From: Gemmatimonadota bacterium
GTDB taxonomy: Bacteria > Gemmatimonadota > Gemmatimonadetes > Gemmatimonadales > GWC2-71-9
Assembly (NCBI GenBank): GCA_003220985.1
Contig: QHTY01000083.1
Location: forward strand, 1 to 6,682
DNA length: 6,682 nucleotides
Reading direction: 5' to 3'
The translations under genes and the position numbers were made by a program. Below, in pieces: positions 1 to 5,259 of the stretch (positions are counted from its first letter, which is position 1; every line of letters begins with the position of its first letter). Under the pieces are notes generated by a model. The model ran no database searches. It was given only the letters and a program-made list of their open reading frames with translations, and was not told the DNA's origin.

Positions 1-410
1 AGGCGGCGCCACTGCGCCCCGCGAGCATCGACGCGGTGCTCGTGGACGCGCCGTGCACCGCGACGGGTACCATGCGGCGCCATCCCGATGCCCGCTGGCG
101 TTTGAAGCCGTCCGTCTTTGCGCGCGCTGCGGCACGCCAGCGACAGCTGCTGGCGGCGGCTGCGCCGCTCGTGCGACCGGAGGGGGCGGGAAGGGGCGGA
201 TTGCTCATTTATGCCACCTGCTCGCTCGAACCGGAGGAGAATGAACAAGTCGTGGAGTCTTTCCTGAACGAACATCCGGAGTTCACGCGGTCGGCGCGCA
301 ACGACGCGGTGCCCGCGGAGCTGCTGACACCGGCGGGCGATTTTCAATCGCTGCCGCAGCGCCACGGGATCGACGGCGCGTACGCGGCCCGTCTGGTGCG
401 AGCGAGCTGA
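1..410 (+). CDS. rsmB: 16S rRNA (cytosine-C5) methyltransferase RsmB, 3' part (5' end outside window)
   Basis: This is the C-terminal part of an RsmB/Sun-type enzyme, which uses S-adenosylmethionine to methylate C5 of a cytosine (C967 in E. coli numbering) in 16S rRNA. The frame is open from base 3 with no stop before the edge, so the gene is cut by the window. Two family signatures are visible. Motif IV reads DAPCTATG, followed by RRHPD, with its Cys codon at 54-56. Motif VI reads YATCSLEPEENE, with the nucleophilic Cys codon at 219-221. The protein ends DGAYAARLV, close to the usual DGF-type end. The NusB-like RNA-binding domain and the SAM-binding motif I would lie upstream. Between the motifs there is a Gly/Arg-rich stretch (VRPEGAGRGG) that looks a few residues longer than usual. 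The stop TGA shares its last base with the ATG of the next gene. RsmF-type or archaeal Nop2-type relatives are less likely because of the RRHPD and PEENE wording and the rpe neighbourhood. Confidence 0.93.
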   Translation, partial: AAPLRPASIDAVLVDAPCTATGTMRRHPDARWRLKPSVFARAAARQRQLLAAAAPLVRPEGAGRGGLLIYATCSLEPEENEQVVESFLNEHPEFTRSARNDAVPAELLTPAGDFQSLPQRHGIDGAYAARLVRAS

Positions 411-1168
411 TGCGCATTCGGCGGCGTTTCGAGCCGTTTCAGGATATGAAGATCGACCGCCGCACCTGGCGCTGGATTGGCATCGGCGTCGGCATGGTGC
501 TCGCCGGCTACCTCACGGCGTACCTGGTGCTCTTTCCCGCGCCGTTTCTCCCCGGACACCAAGCGGTGCCCCGCGTGCTCGGCCTGACGCTCGCCGACGC
601 GCAGGGGGAGATCCAAAAAGCGAAGCTGCAGGTCGCCGACGGCGGCGCTGAGCCGCACCCGACCGCGCCCCAGGGCGTGGTGATCTGGCAGGATCCACCG
701 CCGGACGTCATCGCCGCCGAGGGCACCAAAGTCACTCTGGTGTCGAGCGCGGGGCCGCCCAAGATTCCGGTGCCGGACGTCGGGGGGCTCGACGCGACGC
801 TCGCGCAATCGATGGTCGCGGCCGCTGGGCTGGTCGTGAGCCAGGTCGAATCGGTGCAGGCCGCCGCGCCGACCGGGCTGGCGATGATGACACGGCCACC
901 TGCGGGAACCGCGCTGGCACCGGGTGCCGGGCTGACCATCGTCGTCAGCCGGGGCGCGCCGACGATCCCCGTGCCGGACCTGCTCGGCATGGCATCGGCG
1001 GACGCGCGAACCAGACTCGAAACCGAAGGACTGCAGCTCGGCACAGTCACGCGGCGCCGGACAACCGAGGGCTCGCCGGGAACGGTGGTCGCACAGAGCC
1101 CCGCGGCGGGAACATTGGCAGCGCCCGGCACCGTCGTAGATATCGTGGTAGCCCGGAGTCCACAATGA
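410..1168 (+). CDS. Membrane-anchored protein with three PASTA domains and no kinase
   Basis: This 252-residue protein has a basic N-terminus (RIRRR), one membrane segment at about residues 22-44, and then three tandem PASTA domains at about 51-114, 117-181 and 184-249. Repeats 2 and 3 start with the classic (I)PVPD plus a short G-containing turn, and each repeat ends in a hydrophobic beta strand (VTLVSS, LTIVVS, VDIVVA). The orientation predicted is N-terminus in the cytoplasm and PASTA domains outside. PASTA domains of PrkC/PknB kinases and some penicillin-binding proteins bind muropeptides or beta-lactams, so a role in sensing or binding cell wall is plausible but inferred. No kinase or transpeptidase domain is present, and the 5' end touches rsmB, leaving no room for one. 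The start at 410 overlaps the rsmB stop by one base and lacks a clear ribosome binding site. An in-frame ATG at 446 is an alternative and would still keep the membrane segment. The neighbour order rsmB-PASTA-rpe resembles the Firmicutes rsmB-prpC-prkC-rsgA-rpe cluster. Confidence 0.88.
   Translation: MRIRRRFEPFQDMKIDRRTWRWIGIGVGMVLAGYLTAYLVLFPAPFLPGHQAVPRVLGLTLADAQGEIQKAKLQVADGGAEPHPTAPQGVVIWQDPPPDVIAAEGTKVTLVSSAGPPKIPVPDVGGLDATLAQSMVAAAGLVVSQVESVQAAAPTGLAMMTRPPAGTALAPGAGLTIVVSRGAPTIPVPDLLGMASADARTRLETEGLQLGTVTRRRTTEGSPGTVVAQSPAAGTLAAPGTVVDIVVARSPQ
1155..1158 (+). promoter_or_regulatory. Shine-Dalgarno sequence of rpe (GGAG)
   Basis: GGAG lies six bases before the ATG at 1165 and inside the last codons of the PASTA gene. 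It supports the ATG at 1165 as the rpe start. It is the only junction in the + strand operon where I see a well-spaced Shine-Dalgarno sequence. Confidence 0.6.
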
Positions 1169-1851
1169 CGAACGGGCGGGGCGGGGGGGGCATACGCATC
1201 GCGCCGAGCGTCCTCTCCGCCGACCTCGCGCGCCTGCAAGATCAGGTGGCACAGGTCCTCGAGGCGGGAGCCGATTGGCTGCATGTCGACGTGATGGACG
1301 GGCGGTTTGTTCCGAACATCACGTTCGGCGCCAATGTGATCGAGACACTGCGGAAGCTGACCGACAAGCCGATCGACGCGCATCTGATGGTCGTGGAGCC
1401 GGAGCGCTACATCGAATCGTTCGCGGCCGCGGGCGCGTCGGTGTTCACGTTCCATCCTGAGGCCACGATTCACGTGCAACGTCAGCTCGACGCCGTGAAG
1501 CAGCAGGGGATGATGGCGGGGCTCGCGCTCAACCCGGCGACGCCGCTGGCGCATGCCGAAGAGGTGGTGCGCGATCTCGATTTGTTGCTGATTATGACGG
1601 TGAACCCGGGCTTTGGGGGACAGAGCTACCTTCCGGGGTCAAATGACAAGATTCAACGCGCCCACGCACTACGCACCACGCACCACGCACGCTTTTTCTT
1701 GGAAGTGGATGGCGGAATCAGTAAACAGACCATCGCCGCCGCGCATCAGGCGGGCGCCGACACGTTCGTCGCCGGGAATGCGATCTTCGCGAGCGCCGAC
1801 CCCGGGCGCGAAGTGCAGGAGCTGCGCCGCCGCTGCATGGTGACGGCATGA
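1165..1851 (+). CDS. rpe: Ribulose-phosphate 3-epimerase
   Basis: Rpe interconverts D-ribulose 5-phosphate and D-xylulose 5-phosphate in the pentose phosphate and Calvin pathways, in the cytoplasm. The 228 residues fit one TIM barrel of the usual length. Visible signatures are APSVLSAD (13-20), HVDVMDG (40-46), DAHLMV (71-76), NPGFGGQS (147-154), EVDGGI (180-185) and VAGNAIF (202-208). By family knowledge the metal and catalytic residues correspond to H40, D42, H73 and D182, all present. The start ATG overlaps the PASTA stop as ATGA and is preceded by GGAG. The N-terminus carries a short Gly-rich extension (residues 4-9) encoded by a G-rich tract with a run of eight G. Residues 167-176 (HALRTTHHAR) are encoded by a tandem heptanucleotide repeat. 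They fall between the phosphate-binding NPGFGG loop and EVDGGI, where homologues have an ordinary charged helix; from memory of the E. coli protein the spacing between these motifs is unchanged. The catalytic residues are intact, so the enzyme is probably active. Confidence 0.97.
   Translation: MTNGRGGGGIRIAPSVLSADLARLQDQVAQVLEAGADWLHVDVMDGRFVPNITFGANVIETLRKLTDKPIDAHLMVVEPERYIESFAAAGASVFTFHPEATIHVQRQLDAVKQQGMMAGLALNPATPLAHAEEVVRDLDLLLIMTVNPGFGGQSYLPGSNDKIQRAHALRTTHHARFFLEVDGGISKQTIAAAHQAGADTFVAGNAIFASADPGREVQELRRRCMVTA
1174..1190 (+). other. G-rich tract with G-quadruplex potential at the start of rpe
   Basis: Runs of 3, 4 and 8 G are separated by single C bases. The run of eight can supply two G-triplets, so four G-triplets with very short loops are available. 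The tract lies in the coding strand and therefore also in the mRNA, from the 10th base of the rpe reading frame, inside the region covered by an initiating ribosome. It encodes the Gly-rich N-terminal extension of Rpe. Folding is predicted from the pattern only. The G8 run is also a place where replication slippage or assembly error could shift the frame. Confidence 0.5.
1664..1691 (+). repeat. Tandem heptanucleotide repeat inside rpe (four ACGCACN units)
   Basis: Four consecutive 7-base units read ACGCACT, ACGCACC, ACGCACC and ACGCACG. They encode residues 167-176 of Rpe. A 14-base core, CACCACGCACCACG, is shared exactly with the second copy of the repeat at the end of tsaD, about 2.7 kb downstream and in the same orientation. 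Because seven is not a multiple of three, a pure array of this unit gives the same cyclic heptapeptide (TTHHAPR) in all three forward frames, without stops. Confidence 0.85.
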
Positions 1852-2408
1852 CGAACCGGCAACAGTGGACGCTGATCACCGGGCTGGTGACGACAGCCGT
1901 GTTCGGGGTTGCGCTGGCGATCAAGCTGCGGCCCCAGATCAACCCGGTGGAAATCGGTTCGGGCGCGCCGGCGTTTCGCGCCACGAATCTGCGCACTAAT
2001 CAGCCGGCGACGCTCGCGGACTATCGTGGCAAGGTGGTGCTGGTGAACATTTGGGCGACCTGGTGCCCGCCGTGCCGGGCCGAAATGCCGTCCATGGAGC
2101 GTCTGCATCAAAAGCTCGCCGGGACCGATTTCCGCATTGCGGCGGTGAGCGTGGACGGCGACGCCTTCTACAACCAGGAACAGGCGGGCCCCAGGGAAAT
2201 CATGGCGTTTGCGAATAACCTCGGCCTGACGTTCGACATCCTGCACGATCCCAGCGGGGCGATCCGGCAGTCGTACGATATTTTCGGCGTGCCGGAGAGT
2301 TATGTCATCGATCGCGAGGGCGTGATCGTGAAGCGCGTCATCGGCGCGGCAAACTGGGAAGACCCGGTCAACGAGATGCTGATCCGACGTCTGCTGGGCG
2401 AGCCCTAG
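1848..2408 (+). CDS. Membrane-anchored TlpA/ResA-type thioredoxin-like protein
   Basis: This 186-residue protein has an uncleaved-looking N-terminal membrane anchor at about residues 8-26 and then a thioredoxin-fold domain of the AhpC/TSA-redoxin (TlpA, ResA, CcmG) type. The active site is WCPPC with C73 and C76, preceded by GKVVLVNIWAT. The cis-proline expected opposite the active site is P149 in FGVPESYVID. The domain should face the periplasm or outer face of the membrane. Members reduce disulfides in apocytochromes c, cytochrome oxidase assembly proteins or other envelope proteins; the substrate cannot be told from this sequence. A link to cytochrome c maturation is suggested only weakly by the c-type cytochrome fusion encoded at the far end of the window, on the other strand. 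The ATG overlaps the rpe stop as ATGA, and no good Shine-Dalgarno sequence lies close by, so translation is probably coupled to rpe. Confidence 0.9.
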   Translation: MTNRQQWTLITGLVTTAVFGVALAIKLRPQINPVEIGSGAPAFRATNLRTNQPATLADYRGKVVLVNIWATWCPPCRAEMPSMERLHQKLAGTDFRIAAVSVDGDAFYNQEQAGPREIMAFANNLGLTFDILHDPSGAIRQSYDIFGVPESYVIDREGVIVKRVIGAANWEDPVNEMLIRRLLGEP

Positions 2409-2409
2409 C

Positions 2410-3381
2410 GTGTTCCAGGGGATCACGCGCAACTGGCCGATCAAGGGGGCGGCGCTGTTCCTCGCGCTGATGCTCTACGTCGCCGTGCAGCTGCAGCAGC
2501 CGGTCACCACGAGCTTCGACGTCACGCTCATCGTACAACTGCCGCGAGGACGCGCGCTCGTTCAGAAGCCGCCCAAGGTCCGTGTTCAGATCTCCGGCAA
2601 GGGCAGTCAGATCCTAAAGCTGCGTTCGCTTGCCGGGGACATCACGCGCCGCGTCCCCGACACGCTCACGTCCTCGACGTATTCGATTCAACTCGATCCC
2701 AGTGAAGTGGAGCTCGCCCTCCCGAAGGGTGCCGACGTCCGGGTGATGGAAGTACGGCCGAGCGAAATCACGCTGGCACTCGACAGTGTGAGCCGAAAGG
2801 AAGTCCGAATCGTGTCGCTCGTGAGCGTGACGCCTGATTCCGCGCAGGTGTTGCACGGTGGTCTTTCCATGACGCCGACGACCGTCCGCCTCGTCGGCCC
2901 GGACAAAGCCCTGGCGGCGATCGATTCGGTGACGACCGTCCCGATGGAAATCACCAACGTCAGCGGCGAGTTTTCGCGGCAGGTGCCGATCGACACGGCG
3001 CCGCTTGGCATCGTGCGTCTGGCGCCGAAGCAGGTGACGATCACGGGGGAGATGGGCCGAATCGCCGAGCGCTCGTTCGGCGGGATTCCGGTCGAGACGG
3101 GCGCCGGCGCGGTCACGAGCCTAATTGTCACGCCGGCGCGCGTGTCGGTCGCGGTGAGCGGTCCCGAGGAGCGCGTGCAGGCGCTGACGCGCGACTCGCT
3201 GCGCGTGGTCGCGCATATCAGTGGAACCACCGGCGGGTCTGCCCGGATCACGGTCATCGCGCCACGGGGCATTACCGCCCGCGCCATTCCCGATTCGGTC
3301 ACGGTGAAGCGGCGCGCGCCCGCGCCGCCCCCGCCCGCCCCGCCCACCCGACCCAATCGCCGCCGCCCCAGCAGTGGCTGA
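2410..3381 (+). CDS. YbbR (CdaR-like) domain protein with one membrane anchor and Pro-rich tail
   Basis: This 323-residue protein starts at GTG, one base after the redoxin stop. It has a single membrane segment at about residues 12-28, followed by roughly three YbbR-like beta-rich repeats (about 34-125, 130-213, 220-299). The pattern is clearest at 152-194, where a TPTTVRLVGP strand-turn is followed by a short helix and VTTVPMEI, and again at 238-270 (VTPARVSVAVSGPEE). In Firmicutes, CdaR is the extracytoplasmic YbbR partner that modulates the diadenylate cyclase CdaA, usually encoded next to it. No cyclase gene is visible here, so the functional link to c-di-AMP is inference from the family. 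The last 20 or so residues are a Pro/Arg-rich, probably disordered tail (RRAPAPPPPAPP and onward), encoded by a strongly C-rich stretch. The 3' end overlaps tsaD by 8 bases. Assignment to the YbbR family is fairly sure; the exact role is not. Confidence 0.85.
   Translation: MFQGITRNWPIKGAALFLALMLYVAVQLQQPVTTSFDVTLIVQLPRGRALVQKPPKVRVQISGKGSQILKLRSLAGDITRRVPDTLTSSTYSIQLDPSEVELALPKGADVRVMEVRPSEITLALDSVSRKEVRIVSLVSVTPDSAQVLHGGLSMTPTTVRLVGPDKALAAIDSVTTVPMEITNVSGEFSRQVPIDTAPLGIVRLAPKQVTITGEMGRIAERSFGGIPVETGAGAVTSLIVTPARVSVAVSGPEERVQALTRDSLRVVAHISGTTGGSARITVIAPRGITARAIPDSVTVKRRAPAPPPPAPPTRPNRRRPSSG
3328..3354 (-). other. C-rich stretch, G-quadruplex motif on the - strand, just before tsaD
   Basis: On the - strand this stretch gives five G-runs of three or more separated by single bases, plus one more run two bases away. 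That is a strong G-quadruplex pattern in the template strand of the operon. On the + strand and in the mRNA it is C-rich and almost free of stable pairing. It encodes the Pro-rich tail of the YbbR protein and ends 19 bases before the tsaD GTG start. A Rho-loading site or an RNA polymerase pause are possible roles; simple codon bias of a Pro-rich tail at high GC is the conservative explanation. Confidence 0.45.
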
Positions 3382-4417
3382 CGCCGTCCTCGGCATCGAA
3401 ACGTCGTGTGATGAAACCTCGGCCGCCGTGTTGGTCGGCGGCGAGCTCGAGAGTCTCGTCATTCTGTCGCAGGACATCCACAAGGTGTTCGGCGGCGTCG
3501 TCCCCGAGCTGGCGAGTCGGGCGCATCTGACCGCGCTGCCGGCGGTCGTCGATCGGGCGCTCGCCGAAGCCGGGATCGCGCCATCCGCGATCGACGCCGT
3601 TGCGGTCACCGCGGGGCCCGGGCTGGCAGGCGCCTTGCTCGTCGGGGTGGTCTACGCCAAGTCCTTCGCCTATGCCGGCGACCGCGCGCTCATCGGCGTA
3701 CACCATATGGAGGGTCATCTCTTCGCGCCGGCGATCGAGGACCGCGACCTGTCGCCGCCGTTCGTGGCACTGCTCGTGTCCGGTGGACACACGCTGCTGC
3801 TCGATGTGCCGGCCTGGGGTCGCTACCGCCTGTTTGGCGAAACTCGCGACGACGCGGCCGGCGAGGCCTTCGACAAAGTCGCCACGCTGCTCGGCCTGGG
3901 ATATCCCGGCGGTCCCGCGATCGAGAAGTTCGCGAACAACGGCGATCCGGAACGCTTTACCTTCCCGCGTCCCATGCTCAACGAGGGATTCGAGTTTTCG
4001 TTCTCAGGTCTGAAGACCGCAGTCCTGCACGCCGTGCGCGCGTCGTCAGACTTGGATCGCGACCGCCCGCACCTGGCGCGCGGGTTCCAGGATGCGGTGC
4101 TCGACGTGCTCGTCACCAAACTGGAGCGCGCCGTGCGCGCGACCGGCTATAGGGCCGCCGTGCTCGGCGGCGGTGTCGCGTGCAGTAAGGCACTGGCGGC
4201 GCGTGCCGCCGATCGGCTCAAGGGACTCGCGCGCGTCGCGGTCGCCAGCCCGCGGCTCAACGCCGACAACGCCGCCATGATCGCGCGTGCCGGCTGGCAC
4301 CGCCTGCGCCTCGGCGAGCGCAGCGATTGGACGCTGGACGCTCGCGCCGATCTCCCCCTCCCGGGACTCGAAATGACCGACACCACGCACCACGTACCAC
4401 GCACCACGTCCTTATGA
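3374..4417 (+). CDS. tsaD: tRNA N6-adenosine threonylcarbamoyltransferase TsaD
   Basis: TsaD, with TsaB and TsaE, transfers the threonylcarbamoyl group from threonylcarbamoyl-AMP to A37 of ANN-decoding tRNAs in the cytoplasm. The 347 residues match the family length. Visible motifs are GIETSCDETSAAV (7-19), the metal-binding HMEGH with H111 and H115, LVSGGHT (134-140), GEAFDKVA (163-170), GYPGGPAIE (176-184), FSFSGLKTA (208-216), GGGVACSK (265-272) and NADNAAM (296-302), whose D298 matches the third metal ligand. The start is GTG at 3374, overlapping the YbbR reading frame by 8 bases; it places the GIETSCDE motif at the usual distance from the N-terminus. No clear Shine-Dalgarno sequence precedes it, so coupling is likely. 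The C-terminus is odd: residues 337-346 (TTHHVPRTTS) are encoded by a heptanucleotide repeat that also occurs inside rpe, and look like a non-conserved tail added after the natural end of the fold. The tsaB and tsaE partners are not in the window. Confidence 0.97.
   Translation: MADAVLGIETSCDETSAAVLVGGELESLVILSQDIHKVFGGVVPELASRAHLTALPAVVDRALAEAGIAPSAIDAVAVTAGPGLAGALLVGVVYAKSFAYAGDRALIGVHHMEGHLFAPAIEDRDLSPPFVALLVSGGHTLLLDVPAWGRYRLFGETRDDAAGEAFDKVATLLGLGYPGGPAIEKFANNGDPERFTFPRPMLNEGFEFSFSGLKTAVLHAVRASSDLDRDRPHLARGFQDAVLDVLVTKLERAVRATGYRAAVLGGGVACSKALAARAADRLKGLARVAVASPRLNADNAAMIARAGWHRLRLGERSDWTLDARADLPLPGLEMTDTTHHVPRTTSL
4381..4412 (+). repeat. Tandem heptanucleotide repeat at the tsaD/lgt junction
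   Basis: Units from 4385 read ACGCACC, ACGTACC, ACGCACC and ACGTCCT, with a partial CACC before them. They encode the last residues of TsaD and end one base before the lgt ATG at 4414, so they occupy the position where the lgt Shine-Dalgarno sequence would lie; no purine-rich match exists there. The repeat shares a 14-base core with the array inside rpe, in the same orientation. Unit variation (C to T at the fourth base) suggests an older array than the one in rpe. Confidence 0.85.
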
Positions 4418-5259
4418 CGGTATATCCGTTCACGATTCACCTCGGGCCCCTAGAGCTCACGGGTTACGGGCTGATGATGATGGTCGCATTCCTCATGGCG
4501 GGCTGGGCGATACAGCTCGATCTCCGGGAGCGCGGGCTCGACGAGGATTACGCGGCCGACATCATCATCGCGGGCGTGATCGGCGGACTGGTCGGGGCCA
4601 AACTCTGGTACGTGTTCCTCACCGGTGAATCCGAAGCACTCTTCCGCCGCGGGGGATTCGTCTGGTACGGCGGCTTTCTCGGCGCGACCGCCGGCATCCT
4701 GCTGAACGGGTGGCGCCGCCGCGTGCCGGGGCGCTTCACCGCCGAGATCTGCGCCGCACCGCTGGCCCTCGGGTACGCGCTGGGGCGCGTCGGCTGTTTC
4801 CTGGTCAATGACGACTACGGCATCCCCACCAGCCTGCCGTGGGGAATGAAGTTCCCCAACGGCTTGCCGCCGACGACCGTTCAGAATCTGGAGATGATGC
4901 ACGTCCACTTCCCGGCGGGCACCAACCCGGCCGAAGTGGTGGCGGTGCATCCGACGCAAGTTTACGAGACGGTGCTGATGCTGCTCGTGTTCTGGTGGCT
5001 GTGGCGGCGGCGCGATCATGGGCACGCTATCGGCTGGCTGTTCGCGTGGTATCTCGTGCTCGGGGGCGCCGAGCGGTTTCTGGTCGAGATGTTCCGCGCC
5101 AAAGACGACAGGTTGCTCGGGTCCGTCACCCTGGCCCAGGCGACCAGCGTGCTGTTGATGGTGGTGGGTGGCGCGCTGCTCTACACGTGGCGGCAGCCCG
5201 CTGGGCCGCAGCCGTTGCCCGAATCACTGCGACCGAAGCAGGTCCCCCTCCGCACCTGA
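4414..5259 (+). CDS. lgt: Prolipoprotein diacylglyceryl transferase
   Basis: Lgt transfers the diacylglyceryl group of phosphatidylglycerol to the lipobox cysteine of prolipoproteins, the first step of lipoprotein maturation, in the cytoplasmic membrane. The chosen ATG overlaps the tsaD stop as ATGA and gives 281 residues, a normal length, beginning directly with the family-like YPFTIHLGPLELTGYGLM. Upstream in-frame starts exist but lie within tsaD and add repeat-encoded sequence. About seven membrane segments can be picked out. Conserved points are the WYGG turn (84-87), the Lgt signature beginning GRVGCFLVNDDYG (124-136) with R125, HPTQVYE (179-185), and the ERFLVEMFR stretch (220-228). The WYGG position holds Tyr85 where E. 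coli Lgt has the catalytically important His of FHGG, and the signature has C128 where E. coli has Asn; from memory such variants occur in a branch of the family. No Shine-Dalgarno sequence is seen because the heptamer repeat fills the space. The 3' end overlaps the convergent FTR1 gene by 36 bases. Confidence 0.95.
   Translation: MTVYPFTIHLGPLELTGYGLMMMVAFLMAGWAIQLDLRERGLDEDYAADIIIAGVIGGLVGAKLWYVFLTGESEALFRRGGFVWYGGFLGATAGILLNGWRRRVPGRFTAEICAAPLALGYALGRVGCFLVNDDYGIPTSLPWGMKFPNGLPPTTVQNLEMMHVHFPAGTNPAEVVAVHPTQVYETVLMLLVFWWLWRRRDHGHAIGWLFAWYLVLGGAERFLVEMFRAKDDRLLGSVTLAQATSVLLMVVGGALLYTWRQPAGPQPLPESLRPKQVPLRT
5224..5259. other. Tail-to-tail coding overlap of lgt and the FTR1 fusion gene
   Basis: The lgt stop TGA is at 5257-5259 on the + strand. 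The FTR1 stop TGA, read on the - strand, is at 5226-5224. The last 11 codons plus stop of each gene therefore share the same bases, in opposite orientation. No hairpin with a U-tract is visible in or around the overlap, so transcripts from the two sides probably run past each other at their 3' ends. Confidence 0.85.

Noticed and set aside
179..199. G-rich stretch in rsmB as a third G-quadruplex candidate
   Set aside because: Only three G-runs of three or more with flanking GG pairs. It is weaker than the rpe tract and explained by the Gly/Arg-rich loop codons.
344..1252. A second long - strand open frame (302 codons) over the rsmB end and the PASTA gene
   Set aside because: Extremely Arg- and Cys-rich composition, opposite recognised genes. 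It is an artefact of few stop codons at high GC.
508..1554. A 348-codon open frame on the - strand across the PASTA and rpe genes
   Set aside because: It lies opposite two well-supported genes, has the Arg/Pro/Ala-biased composition of a GC-rich shadow frame, and shows no domain pattern or ribosome binding site.
1664..1691. CRISPR-like or regulatory iteron array
   Set aside because: Units are seven bases, contiguous without spacers, and number only about four, so neither a CRISPR nor a convincing iteron set. A short tandem repeat is the better description.
1746..2444. A 232-codon - strand open frame opposite the redoxin gene
   Set aside because: The opposite strand encodes a clear WCPPC redoxin. 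The frame has no recognisable motif and looks like a shadow.
4327..4413. An upstream start for lgt inside tsaD, adding 29 residues
   Set aside because: The added residues are repeat-encoded and unlike any Lgt N-terminus, and the ATGA overlap at 4414 gives a family-like start.
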